Of a stretch of 64,000 nt of DNA, positions 32,054-40,014 are shown piece after piece; the stretch's first letter is position 1, and each line of letters opens with the position of its first letter. The stretch is from Faecalibacterium sp. An121 (GTDB lineage Bacteria; Bacillota; Clostridia; Oscillospirales; Ruminococcaceae): contig NZ_NFLM01000001.1 of NCBI RefSeq assembly GCF_002160915.1, forward strand, positions 62,001 to 126,000. The letters run 5' to 3'. The translations under genes and the position numbers were made by a program. The notes under the pieces were generated by a model, which saw nothing but the letters and a program-made list of their open reading frames with translations, did no database searches and had not been told where the DNA came from.

Positions 32054-32578
32054 TCATTCAAATACGGCGTCGGTCAGGTGGAGATAGCGGAAGCCGTTTT
32101 CTTCGTACAGCTCCACCGTGCCCACCACCCGCACCTGGCTGCCCTCGGCGGGGTAGTCCTGGGGATAGGCGGCGGACGGGTCCGCCAGCTCAAACTCCAG
32201 CCCCTGGGCGCAGCAGGCCAGGGCGTCCTCGATGACGCAGTAGAAGAAGTTCTGGCTCAGGTCCTCTTCTCCGTCCATGGTGTAGCCGTGCTCCACCGAG
32301 AACTCTCCCTCCATCCGCACCGTCTTGCCCAGATAGGGGATGGGGTCGTACATCAGATTGCTCACCTCGGCAAATACCATGGTGCTGCTGAGGGTGGTCA
32401 GATCCACGTCCACAGGGGCCGGCTGGCTGACGGCCTGGGGCTGGCTGGCCGGAGCAGAGGAGACAGGGGGCGGGGCCGGCTGGCTGGCCGGGGACTCCGG
32501 CGTGCCGGCCTGCCTGCCGCATCCGGTCAGGACAGCGGCGGCCAGCAGCAGGGCTGCACAGCGGGCAAAGGGGTGCAT
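32054..32578 (-). CDS. Small lipoprotein in the znu operon
   Basis: A 174-residue lipoprotein with signal MHPFARCAALLLAAAVLTGC and Cys at about residue 20. A Pro/Ser/Gln/Ala linker (about 21-55) is followed by an extracytoplasmic domain with OB-fold-like strands: KTVRMEGEFSVEH, YCVIEDALACCAQGLEFEL, SQVRVVGTVELYEENGFRYLHLTDA. Such domains resemble small nucleic-acid- or metal-binding OB modules, but no fold can be proven. AAAGGAGGTCCTT precedes the ATG. It is last in the znuA-znuC-znuB order, 12 bp after znuB, so it is probably a zinc-uptake accessory. Confidence 0.75.
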   Translation of the reverse strand: MHPFARCAALLLAAAVLTGCGRQAGTPESPASQPAPPPVSSAPASQPQAVSQPAPVDVDLTTLSSTMVFAEVSNLMYDPIPYLGKTVRMEGEFSVEHGYTMDGEEDLSQNFFYCVIEDALACCAQGLEFELADPSAAYPQDYPAEGSQVRVVGTVELYEENGFRYLHLTDAVFE

Positions 32579-32590
32579 AAGGACCTCCTT

Positions 32591-33439
32591 TCAGGCGGCG
32601 CGGCCGGTGACGGCCCCCGCCAGCGCGAACAGCGCGAACACGCCCAGGTCCACCGCCACGATGGTGGAGCCCACCGGGGTGCCCGCCAGGATCGAGATGA
32701 GGATGCCGGCGGCGGCGCAGACCACCGATACCACGGCGGCACACACCGTCACCGCGCGGAAGCTCTTGAACAGCCGCATGGCCGACAGGGCGGGGAAGAT
32801 GATGAGGGCCGAGATGAGCAGCGAGCCCACCAGGTTCATGGCCAGCACGATGATCACCGCGATGACCACCGCGATCAGCAGGCTGTAACGGCCCGCAGGC
32901 AGGCCGGTGGCCGCCGCAAAGACTTCGTCGAAGGTGACCGCGAAGATACGGTCATAGAACACCACGAACAGGGCGATGACCACCACCGACAGCACCACAC
33001 ACAGCCACACCTCGGCCCGGGTGAGGGTGAGGATGGAGGTGGAGCCGAACAGGGTGCTGCACACATCCCCCGACAGGTTGGTGCTGGTGGAAAAGAGGTT
33101 CATCAGCAGATAGCCCACCGCCAGGGTGCCCACCGACAGCACCGCGATGGCCGCATCCCCCTGGAGTTTGGCGCCCCGGCCCCCCCGCAGCAGCAGGATG
33201 GCCGCCGCGATCGTCACCGGCAGCACCAGCAGCATCTCGTCGGTCAGGTTGAACACCGCCGCCACCGCCAGGGCGCCGAAGGCCACATGGCTCAGCCCGT
33301 CCCCGATGAAGGAGAACCGCTTGAGCACCAGCGTCACCCCGAACAGGGAGGCGCACAGGGCGATCAGCACCCCCACCACCAGGGCATAGCGCACAAAGGG
33401 GAAGGTGAAATAGTATTGCAGCGTCTCAAATGCTGTCAC
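32591..33439 (-). CDS. znuB: Zinc/manganese ABC transporter permease ZnuB
   Basis: A 282-residue permease of the ABC-3 family with eight or nine hydrophobic helices. FSFIGDGLSHVAFGALAVA is the signature sequence around helix 2, and FDEVFAAATGLPAGRYS is the coupling region. It carries zinc through the membrane, powered by ZnuC. The start ATG overlaps the ZnuC stop (ATGA), and RBS and start are embedded in the ATPase gene. The operon order is znuA, znuC, znuB, lipoprotein. Zn versus Mn cannot be told from the permease alone, but ZnuA has a His/Asp/Glu-rich loop. Confidence 0.94.
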   Translation of the reverse strand: MTAFETLQYYFTFPFVRYALVVGVLIALCASLFGVTLVLKRFSFIGDGLSHVAFGALAVAAVFNLTDEMLLVLPVTIAAAILLLRGGRGAKLQGDAAIAVLSVGTLAVGYLLMNLFSTSTNLSGDVCSTLFGSTSILTLTRAEVWLCVVLSVVVIALFVVFYDRIFAVTFDEVFAAATGLPAGRYSLLIAVVIAVIIVLAMNLVGSLLISALIIFPALSAMRLFKSFRAVTVCAAVVSVVCAAAGILISILAGTPVGSTIVAVDLGVFALFALAGAVTGRAA

Positions 33440-34170
33440 TGGGGGTCACCGCCTTTCGGAAAGTCCTGGGAGCAGGGGGCGAACATCCGGCCCGCCCCGC
33501 TGGCCGCGTAGGCGGCCGCCGTGCCAAAGAACAGCCGCTGGCCCTCCCCGATGTGAAGGATATGGCTGGCATATCCCACCGCCGCAGAGATGTCGTGGGA
33601 GATCATGATGACGGTGATGCCGTCCTGCCGGTTCAGCCCGGCGATCAGCTCGTACAGCTCGGCGGTCACCTTGGGGTCCAGGCCGGCCACCGGCTCGTCC
33701 AGCAAAAGCAGCTTGCGGGTGGCGCACAGGGCCCGGGCCAGCAGGACGCGCTGCTGCTGGCCGCCCGACAGCTCCCGGTAGCACCGCCGCGCAATGGGGG
33801 TGATGCCCAGCCGCTCCATGTTGCGGGCGGCCAGGGCCTTTTCCTCCTTGCCGTAGAAGGGGCGCAGGCCGCACCGGTTCAGGCAGCCCGACAGCACCAC
33901 CTCCTGCACGCTGGCCGGGAAGTCCCGCTGGATGGGAGTCTGCTGGGGCAGGTAGCCGATCTCGTTTTTGTGCAGGCCGTCCCCAAAGACGATCTGTCCC
34001 GACAGAGGGGACCGAAGGCCCAGCAGGGTCTTCATCAGGGTGCTCTTGCCCGAGCCGTTTTCCCCCACGATGCACAGGTAGTCCCCCTGCTCCACCGTAA
34101 AGGACAGGTCCTCCACCACCCGGGTGTTCTCATAGCCCAGGTCCAGATGCTTACAAGTGATCAGTGCCAT
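33436..34170 (-). CDS. znuC: Zinc/manganese ABC transporter ATPase ZnuC
   Basis: A 244-residue ATPase. It has Walker A GENGSGKST, a Q-loop near YLPQQTPIQRDFPASVQEVVLSG, signature LSGGQQQR, Walker B LLLLDEPVAGLD and switch SHD, with the metal-family sequence IGYLPQQ typical of ZnuC/MntB. AAAGGAGATACGCT precedes ATG 34170. It drives the ZnuA-ZnuB high-affinity uptake system. It is separated from the znuA stop by 12 bp and overlaps znuB by 4 bp, giving tight coupling. Confidence 0.95.
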   Translation of the reverse strand: MALITCKHLDLGYENTRVVEDLSFTVEQGDYLCIVGENGSGKSTLMKTLLGLRSPLSGQIVFGDGLHKNEIGYLPQQTPIQRDFPASVQEVVLSGCLNRCGLRPFYGKEEKALAARNMERLGITPIARRCYRELSGGQQQRVLLARALCATRKLLLLDEPVAGLDPKVTAELYELIAGLNRQDGITVIMISHDISAAVGYASHILHIGEGQRLFFGTAAAYAASGAGRMFAPCSQDFPKGGDPQ

Positions 34171-34182
34171 AGCGTATCTCCT

Positions 34183-35193
34183 TTATGCGGCGCAGCCCAG
34201 TGCCTGCCGCAGAACGTCCAGATTCTGCTCCATCAAAGACAGATAGCTGACCCCCGCTTCCACATCGCCGGCGTTCACCGCCTGCATCGAGTCGATGGTC
34301 AGGATGGCCGCGCTGCGGTCTGCGGTGTTCTGTACGATGGTCTGGGCCACCCGCTGGTCCGAGTTCTCAATGGTCAGCACGGCGGGCAGACCCAGCTGGT
34401 CCACCTTGCCGGCCAGAAAAGCGATGGTCTCAAAGCTGGCCTCGGTCTCAGCCGAGCAGCCGGGGAAGGCGGCGTAATAGTCCAGGCCGTAATCCTCCAC
34501 CAGATACCGGAAGGGGAACCGGTCCCCGAACAGCAAGGTATCCACCGTCCCGGCGTCCACCGCCGCCTGGTAATCGGCGTCCAGGGCTTCCAGCTGCCGG
34601 CAGTAGGCAGCCGCATGGTCGGCATAGGCCTGGGCATGGTCGGGGTCCAGCTGGCCCAGAGCATCGGCAATGGCGCCGACCAGCAGCTGGGCGTTGCGGA
34701 GGGAAAGCCAGATGTGCTCGTCGTATTCGGCCTCCTCGTCATGGCTGTGGCCCTCGTGGTCCTCGGCCTGCATCCCTTCGGCCAGCTCCTCCAGCCGGGC
34801 CTGGCTGCCCAGCTGCTCCAGCATGGACACCGTCTGCATGGCGGGGTTGACCGCCTCGGCCAAAGCGTCCTCCACCCAGCTGTCCGAGGTGCCTCCGATA
34901 TACAGGAACAGATCGCAGGAGGACACCCGCAGCATATCCTGGGCGGTGGGCTGGTAGCTGTGCATATCCACGCCGGTGTCCTGCAGCCAGGTCAGTTCCA
35001 CACCGGGAACCTCCCCGATCACCTGCCTGGCCCAGTCATACAGGGGGAAGATGGTGGCCACCACCTGTATGGTGTCCTCCTGGGGGGCGGCATCCGGACG
35101 GCTGCCCGAAGGGCTCTGGCCGCAGCCCGCCAGCAGCCCGAGGGCCAAAACAGCAGCCGACAGGGCAGAAATAAGACGTTTGGGTTTGAACAT
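34183..35193 (-). CDS. znuA: Zinc-binding lipoprotein ZnuA
   Basis: A 336-residue substrate-binding lipoprotein (cluster A-I). The signal peptide ends at LLAGC. Metal ligands are expected in VDMHSYQPTAQDM (His), YDEHIWLSLRN (His), and further downstream the acidic LTIENSDQR region. A loop EDHEGHSHDEEAEYDEH between them, rich in His, Asp and Glu, is the zinc-specific hallmark separating ZnuA from MntA/PsaA. GGAGGAACGCTTTT precedes ATG 35193, chosen over the far upstream ATG at 35265. It leads the znu operon under a promoter with a palindromic operator. Confidence 0.95.
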   Translation of the reverse strand: MFKPKRLISALSAAVLALGLLAGCGQSPSGSRPDAAPQEDTIQVVATIFPLYDWARQVIGEVPGVELTWLQDTGVDMHSYQPTAQDMLRVSSCDLFLYIGGTSDSWVEDALAEAVNPAMQTVSMLEQLGSQARLEELAEGMQAEDHEGHSHDEEAEYDEHIWLSLRNAQLLVGAIADALGQLDPDHAQAYADHAAAYCRQLEALDADYQAAVDAGTVDTLLFGDRFPFRYLVEDYGLDYYAAFPGCSAETEASFETIAFLAGKVDQLGLPAVLTIENSDQRVAQTIVQNTADRSAAILTIDSMQAVNAGDVEAGVSYLSLMEQNLDVLRQALGCAA

Positions 35194-35233
35194 AAAAGCG
35201 TTCCTCCGATAAAAGCAAGCCCGCGTTGGGGCG

Positions 35234-35285
35234 AATTTGCAACTTGACTGCAAATTATTATACACAGGGCCGGGGCGGTTGTCAA
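35234..35285 (-). promoter_or_regulatory. znuA promoter with palindromic operator
   Basis: Reverse-strand TTGACA (35280-35285), 17 bp, TATAAT (35257-35262). Immediately beyond the -10, AATTTGCA/TGCAAATT arms (35234-35241, 35249-35256) form an interrupted palindrome that covers the likely start site. Placement suits a zinc-responsive repressor (Zur/Fur-type), an inference. Confidence 0.75.
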
Positions 35286-35355
35286 TCGGGTTTTGGTGAT
35301 TTTCCTACAAAACAGCCCGGTATTTTCTGTGCAGGATGGCAACAGCCTTGCCCGC

Positions 35356-35384
35356 TCGACAAAGAATGGGGAATGATGTATACT
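35356..35384 (+). promoter_or_regulatory. MATE gene promoter
   Basis: TCGACA (35356-35361), 17 bp, TATACT (35379-35384). Confidence 0.65.
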
Positions 35385-35416
35385 ATTGTAAAAGACAGGT
35401 ACAGGGAGCGTGCAGC

Positions 35417-36808
35417 ATGATGTCCCAGCAGGAAAACGCCCAGAAGGCGCAGTTTATCAAAATGACCCAGACCCCCATCCCCAGGCTGGTGATGGGGCTG
35501 GCGGTCCCCACCATCCTCAGTATGCTGATCACCAGCATCTACAATCTGGCGGACACCTTTTTTGTAGGACAGCTGTCCACCAGCGCTTCGGGAGCGGTGG
35601 GGGTGGTGTCCAGCCTGATGGCGGTGATCCAGGCCATCGGGTTCATGCTGGGGCATGGGGCGGGCAGCGTCATCAGCCGGAGCCTGGGCAGCGGGGATAC
35701 CCACAAGGCGTCCCGGTTCGCCTCCACCAGTTTTTTCACCGCCATAGGGGCGGGAGCGGTGCTGGGTGTGTGCGGCATTGCGGGGCTGACAGGACTGGTG
35801 CGGCTGCTGGGCAGCACCGAGACCATCCTGCCCCACGCCCGGGCCTATGCCTTTTACATTTTGCTGGCGGCTCCTTTTATGATGTCCAGCCTGGTGATGA
35901 ACAACATCCTGCGCTATGAGGGCAAGGCCAGCTTTGCCATGGTGGGCCTGGTGACAGGCGGCCTGCTGAATATCCTGCTGGACCCTCTGTTCATCTTTGG
36001 GCTGGGGCTGGGCACCGGGGGCGCGGGGCTGGCCACCGGCCTGAGCCAGATGGTCAGTTTCGGCATCCTGCTGTCCATGTATCTGCGGGGCAAGACGGTC
36101 AGCAAGCTGGCCCTGAAAAATTATACCCGCGCCCCGGCGGACCTGGTCCTGATCCTGACCACCGGCCTGCCCAGCTTTGGACGGCAGGGCCTGGCCAGCT
36201 TTGCCAGCATGATGCTCAATGTGGCGGCCCGCCCCTATGGAGACGCGGCGGTGGCCGCCATGAGCATCGTCAGCCGGATCTTCCAGTTTTTGCAGTCGGT
36301 GGCCCTGGGGGTGGGGCAGGGATTCCAGCCGGTGGCGTCCTATAATTATGGCGCCCAGAAGTTCCACCGGGTGCGGGCGGCCTGCATCTTTACCATGGAA
36401 GCGGGGATGGTGCTGCTGACCGTCCTGGCAGGACTGAGCCTTGCCGGAGGGGATACTCTGGTGCGCCTGTTCCGGGATGACGACGCGGTCACCGCCATCG
36501 CGCTGCCCGCCTTCCAGTGGCAGTGCGCCGCCACCCTGCTGCAGCCGGTGCTGGTGTGCAGCAATATGCTGTTCCAGAGCGTGGGTAAGTCGGTGCGGGC
36601 CACCTTCCTGTCCTGCTGCCGGCAGGGGATCTTCTTTATCCCGCTGATCCTGGTGCTGCCCCGGGTGTGGGGGCTGGCGGGGGTGCAGTACAGCCAGCCC
36701 ATTGCCGATCTGCTCAGTTTCTTCGTGGCGGTGCCCTTTATGGCGCAGTTTTTGGCCGAACTGGACCGGATGGAAGCCCGGGTGCAGGCCGGCCAGGCCC
36801 CGGAATGA
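35417..36808 (+). CDS. MATE-family multidrug/metabolite exporter
   Basis: A 463-residue secondary exporter with 12 predicted helices. It contains PTILSMLITSIYNLADTFFVGQLS, GAGSVISRSLGSGDTHKASRFAS and VGQGFQPVASYNYGAQKFHRVR, the classical MATE motifs of each six-helix half. It belongs to the prokaryotic NorM/MepA/DinF-like group and likely exports cationic drugs or metabolites using a Na+ or H+ gradient. ATG 35417 is 8 bases after GGGAG; a second ATG follows at 35420. Single-gene unit near a zinc operon, with no evident functional relation. Confidence 0.92.
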   Translation: MMSQQENAQKAQFIKMTQTPIPRLVMGLAVPTILSMLITSIYNLADTFFVGQLSTSASGAVGVVSSLMAVIQAIGFMLGHGAGSVISRSLGSGDTHKASRFASTSFFTAIGAGAVLGVCGIAGLTGLVRLLGSTETILPHARAYAFYILLAAPFMMSSLVMNNILRYEGKASFAMVGLVTGGLLNILLDPLFIFGLGLGTGGAGLATGLSQMVSFGILLSMYLRGKTVSKLALKNYTRAPADLVLILTTGLPSFGRQGLASFASMMLNVAARPYGDAAVAAMSIVSRIFQFLQSVALGVGQGFQPVASYNYGAQKFHRVRAACIFTMEAGMVLLTVLAGLSLAGGDTLVRLFRDDDAVTAIALPAFQWQCAATLLQPVLVCSNMLFQSVGKSVRATFLSCCRQGIFFIPLILVLPRVWGLAGVQYSQPIADLLSFFVAVPFMAQFLAELDRMEARVQAGQAPE

Positions 36809-36893
36809 CCCAAAACGCGCCGGCCTGTGTCTCTAAAAATTTTGAGGTAAGAGCCTGGGTTTTGTGCAAGTTGATGAAAGAACGCCCACATAC

Positions 36894-36922
36894 TTGTGAA
36901 AAATTACGACGGGTGGTATAAT
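36894..36922 (+). promoter_or_regulatory. Promoter of the ricin-fold gene
   Basis: TTGTGA (36894-36899), 17 bp, TATAAT (36917-36922). Confidence 0.75.
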
Positions 36923-36994
36923 TCCACCAAGAACTCGAATGCCCGGGCCCGGCAGGGCGGGGCCAACCTGATAATCTGCGTGGAGGGATAGACC

Positions 36995-37834
36995 ATGAAA
37001 ACCATCGAACAGACCTCGATCAAGGCCGGCAGCTACTACACCATCGCCGCCGCATCCGGCTGTGTCATCGAGTATGTGGGACAGGCGGCTGACGGCGCCC
37101 AGCTGCGTCTGGGCAAGTACCAGCACAAGCCTGAGCAGGAGTGGTCCTTCGTGCGGGTAGGGGACAACGCCTACCGCATCCACTGCCGTGCCAACAACAA
37201 GGTGGTGGACCTGGTGGCCGCCGGCACCGGCCGGGGCACCTGGCTGCACCTGTGGGACGATGTGATGGGCAGCTCGCAGGTGTGGGTGCTCACCCGCAAC
37301 AACGACGGCACCGTGCAGATCAGCAGCCCCTGGGCCAGCGGCAAGTGCGTGGATACCGTGGGGATGGGCAGCCCTGAGGGGGCCATCCTGCAGATCTGGG
37401 ACAAGACCCCCGGCGACGACCAGCATTGGCTGATCGCTCCGGTCCGGGAGCGCAAGGGCACGGCCAAGGCAGAGGAGGCCGAAAAGACCCAGACCGCCGC
37501 CGTGGAGGCCGCCCCCGCAGAGCAGGCACAAACTGCCGGGGCACAAACTGCCGAGGCACAGCCTGCTGAGGCGCAGCCGGCTGAAGCGGAGCCTGCTCCC
37601 GCACAGGCTGTGGAGGAGAAGGCCGCCGAACCGGCTGCCGCGGAAAAGCCCAAGCGCCGTGCCTGCCGCACCAAGAAAGCGGCGGAGGCTCCGGCTGCCG
37701 AGGCCGAAAAGGCCGGGACTGCCGCTGAAAAAGCTCCGGCTCCCAAGAAGGCTGCTTCCCGCAAGAAGGCTGCCGGGACGGAAGCTGCGCCCAAAAAGCG
37801 CGCCGCCCGCACCAAAAAGACGGCCGACAAATAA
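36995..37834 (+). CDS. Ricin-type beta-trefoil protein with Lys/Ala-rich tail
   Basis: A 279-residue protein in two parts. Residues about 8-152 form a beta-trefoil lectin-like domain with three QxW motifs (EQEWSFV, SQVWVL, DQHWLI). The rest is a low-complexity tail of Ala/Glu/Gln/Pro that becomes Lys/Arg-rich (KPKRRACRTKKAAEAP, APKKAASRKKAAG, APKKRAARTKKTADK), like histone H1 or HU-type tails. No signal peptide is visible, so the protein is probably cytoplasmic and could bind nucleic acid or a glycan polymer. GGAGGGATAGACC precedes the ATG; its own promoter and terminator bracket it. Function unknown. Confidence 0.8.
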   Translation: MKTIEQTSIKAGSYYTIAAASGCVIEYVGQAADGAQLRLGKYQHKPEQEWSFVRVGDNAYRIHCRANNKVVDLVAAGTGRGTWLHLWDDVMGSSQVWVLTRNNDGTVQISSPWASGKCVDTVGMGSPEGAILQIWDKTPGDDQHWLIAPVRERKGTAKAEEAEKTQTAAVEAAPAEQAQTAGAQTAEAQPAEAQPAEAEPAPAQAVEEKAAEPAAAEKPKRRACRTKKAAEAPAAEAEKAGTAAEKAPAPKKAASRKKAAGTEAAPKKRAARTKKTADK

Positions 37835-37853
37835 GTAAGACGTGCAGAATGAT

Positions 37854-37888
37854 GCCCCCGCTGTCCGAAACAGGATGGCGGGGGCTTT
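37854..37888 (+). terminator. Terminator after the ricin-fold gene
   Basis: GCCCCCGC (37854-37861) with GCGGGGGC (37878-37885), then TTT. Confidence 0.75.
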
Positions 37889-37942
37889 CTGCTGCGGCCG
37901 GCAGAACAACAAAAAAGACGAATGCCATCAAGCACTCGTCTT

Positions 37943-38018
37943 TGGTCGGAGCAGCGGGATTTGAACCCACGGCCTCCTAGTCCCGAACCAGGCGCGCTAC
38001 CAGCTGCGCTATGCCCCG
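37943..38018 (-). tRNA. tRNA-Pro (anticodon CGG)
   Basis: Reverse strand: acceptor CGGGGCA/TGCTCCG, anticodon stem CCTGG/CTAGG around TTCGGGA (anticodon CGG), T-loop GTTCAAATC, encoded CCA at 37943-37945. Confidence 0.95.
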
Positions 38019-38052
38019 AAAATACCGCAGCCTTTTGTGCTGCGGTTAGGTT

Positions 38053-38126
38053 TGGTTGGGGATGAGAGAATCGAACTCCCACAAGTAGAGTCAGAGTCTA
38101 CCGCACTACCACTATGCAAATCCCCA
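38053..38126 (-). tRNA. tRNA-Gln (anticodon CTG)
   Basis: Reverse strand: acceptor TGGGGAT/ATCCCCA, anticodon stem GTAGA/TCTAC around CTCTGAC (anticodon CTG), T-loop GTTCGATTC, encoded CCA at 38053-38055. Cotranscribed with tRNA-Pro(CGG). Confidence 0.94.
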
Positions 38127-38183
38127 TCATTCAGTTTGGGCCAGGTGCCGCGCCCTGCCGGGCCGCCGCCGCTGACAAGGGAT

Positions 38184-38212
38184 ATTATACCTGAACAGGC
38201 CGCCTTTGTCAA
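38184..38212 (-). promoter_or_regulatory. Promoter of the tRNA-Gln/tRNA-Pro pair
   Basis: Reverse-strand TTGACA (38207-38212), 17 bp, TATAAT (38184-38189). Confidence 0.92.
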
Positions 38213-38269
38213 CACCTTTTTTTACTTTTTTGCGGCGGCGCATTTTCTTATGAAATAAGGCCAAAAACC

Positions 38270-38298
38270 TTGACAGCGAGCCCCTTTCGGGCTAATCT
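38270..38298 (+). promoter_or_regulatory. Phosphofructokinase promoter
   Basis: TTGACA (38270-38275), 17-bp spacer containing an AGCCC/GGGCT inverted repeat, TAATCT (38293-38298). Confidence 0.7.
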
Positions 38299-38348
38299 TA
38301 TACATAAGATATGGGCCTGTGCCCAAGACAAGGAAAAGAGGGTTTAGA

Positions 38349-39428
38349 ATGAAGAAACGTGTTGGCATCCTGACCGCCGGCGGCGACTGCCCCGGCCTGA
38401 ACGCGACCATCCGCGGCGTGGCGAAAGCGCTGTACGTCCGCATGGGGGAGAACGTGGAGATCATCGGCATCCTGAACGGCTACCATGGGCTGATCAACGG
38501 GGACTACAAAAAGATGCAGCCCGACGATTTCCGCGGCCTGCTCACTTTGGGCGGCACCATCCTGGGCACCAAGCGCACCCCCTTCAAGATGATGCAGGTC
38601 ATCGAGGAGGACAAAATCGACAAAGTGGCCGCCATGAAAAAGACCTATAAGGATCTGAAACTGGACTGCCTGCTGTGCCTGGGCGGTAACGGCACCCACA
38701 AGACCGCAAATCTGCTGTCGCAGGAGGGCCTGAACATCATCGGCCTGCCCAAGACCATTGACAACGACATCTATGGCACCGATGTGACCTTCGGTTTCCA
38801 CACTGCGGTGGAGATCGACACCGAGGTGATCGACCGCATCCACACCACCGCCGGCAGCCACAGCCGCGTGATGTGCATTGAGATCATGGGCAACAAGGCG
38901 GGCTGGCTGACCCTGTATGCCGGCATTGCCGGCGGTGCGGACATCATCCTGATCCCCGAACTGCCCTACGATATCGACCGTGTCTGCGCCGCGGTGGAGC
39001 GCCGGGCCAAGAACGGTTCCAACTTCTCCATCATTGCGGTGGCTGAGGGCGCCATGAACGCCGAGGAAGCCCGGATGAAGCGCAAGGAATGGGCCGCCAA
39101 GCGGGCCGAGGCAGGCTTTGGCGCTACCGCCACCAACCGCATCGCCGCTGCCATCCAGAAAAAGACCGGCCTTGAGACCCGTGTGTGCATCCCGGGACAT
39201 ATGCAGCGCGGCGGCACCCCCTGCGCCTATGACCGTGTGCTGTCCACCCAGTTCGGCAGCCATGCAGCCAAGCTGGTGGAGGCCGAGCGCTATGGCGTCA
39301 CGGTGGCCATGGTGAACAACCGCGTGGTGGAGAACCGCCTGGAGGATATTGCCGGCAAGAGCCGCAATATCCCCGAGAGCTGCGATCTGCTCACCGTCGC
39401 CCGCCGCATGGGCATCAGCCTGGGCTGA
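38349..39428 (+). CDS. 6-phosphofructokinase with atypical active site
   Basis: Phosphorylates fructose-6-phosphate in glycolysis. The 359-residue protein starts MKKRVGILTAGGDCPGLNATIRG. The nucleotide/Mg loop reads GGNGTHKTA, with Asn114 where most PFKs have Asp, and PKTIDND carries Lys135. The combination of Gly at the 104-type position with Lys at the 124-type position (E. coli numbering) is the clade X pattern, not the classical ATP-PfkA (Gly/Gly) or the PPi type (Asp/Lys). FSIIAVAEGA and GHMQRGGTP are other family landmarks. ATG 38349 follows AAGAGG. Phosphoryl donor therefore uncertain (ATP more likely). Confidence 0.88.
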   Translation: MKKRVGILTAGGDCPGLNATIRGVAKALYVRMGENVEIIGILNGYHGLINGDYKKMQPDDFRGLLTLGGTILGTKRTPFKMMQVIEEDKIDKVAAMKKTYKDLKLDCLLCLGGNGTHKTANLLSQEGLNIIGLPKTIDNDIYGTDVTFGFHTAVEIDTEVIDRIHTTAGSHSRVMCIEIMGNKAGWLTLYAGIAGGADIILIPELPYDIDRVCAAVERRAKNGSNFSIIAVAEGAMNAEEARMKRKEWAAKRAEAGFGATATNRIAAAIQKKTGLETRVCIPGHMQRGGTPCAYDRVLSTQFGSHAAKLVEAERYGVTVAMVNNRVVENRLEDIAGKSRNIPESCDLLTVARRMGISLG

Positions 39429-39432
39429 CATG

Positions 39433-39727
39433 CTTTGCCGCGTCCTGTGGCTGCGTAGCCGAGCCGCGTCCTGCGGACGAAGCAGGCGAGGCGGAGCAGG
39501 GGCCGCGGTCTGAATTTTCAAGCGCATTGCATGCGCGCCGGAAATTCAGGGTACCGCAACCCGGACGAAGCAGGCAAAGCATGTCAGGCGCAGCGCTCCG
39601 ATTTTTACAAGCATCATCCTGGATGCGCAGGAAAAATCGGCCAAGCGCAAGAGAGCAGACTTCTTTGCCGCGTCCTGCCCTTCGCAAGCCGGACGCAGCA
39701 AAAGCAGGGGACCGCAACCCGGACGAA
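39433..39727. repeat. Structured non-coding stretch with compound hairpins and broken direct repeats
   Basis: No convincing gene in 39429-40014. Two nested hairpins: CTGAATTT/AAATTCAG (39510-39517, 39542-39549) enclosing GCGCAT/ATGCGC; and CCGATTTTT/AAAAATCGG (39598-39606, 39632-39640) enclosing GCATC/GATGC. CTTTGCCGCGTCCTG occurs at 39433 and 39663, and ACCGCAACCCGGACGAA at 39553 and 39711, in the same order. Looks like degenerate copies of a palindromic repeat family. Confidence 0.6.
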
Positions 39728-39756
39728 ACATCCCAAACCCAACAGCACATCAGCCT

Positions 39757-39792
39757 CCGCCGCCCTGTCAAAAGGACGGCGGGGGTTTTTTT
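39757..39792 (+). terminator. Terminator downstream of phosphofructokinase
   Basis: CCGCCG (39757-39762) with CGGCGG (39777-39782), inner CCT/AGG, followed by a T7 run. Confidence 0.82.
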
Positions 39793-39894
39793 GTATGGCC
39801 GGCTTCTTGACTGCGCACCAATGCATAAAACTGGCAAAAACCGGACTTGTTTTGTATAAAACGCCAAAAATGTCCTGCGGCGGGCTTTGCCCCC

Positions 39895-39923
39895 TTTACA
39901 ACCGGGAGCGGGTGGGGTATAAT
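39895..39923 (+). promoter_or_regulatory. Promoter of the polar amino-acid ABC operon
   Basis: TTTACA (39895-39900), 17 bp, TATAAT (39918-39923). Confidence 0.8.
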
Positions 39924-40014
39924 CCAATACGTTATCACTGCATCGCTTTACCACGGTAGAATGATAGCGCGGAGGGGCCGCGCCCGGCGTGCAGCGCATA
40001 GGGAGGAGATCACG

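Noticed and set aside
36995-37834. Secreted ricin-like toxin
   Set aside because: Only the beta-trefoil lectin fold is present; there is no catalytic A-chain-like domain and no signal peptide.
39429-40014. Small ORFs in the phosphofructokinase-ABC gap
   Set aside because: Overlapping frames on both strands without RBS; the words are palindromic repeats.
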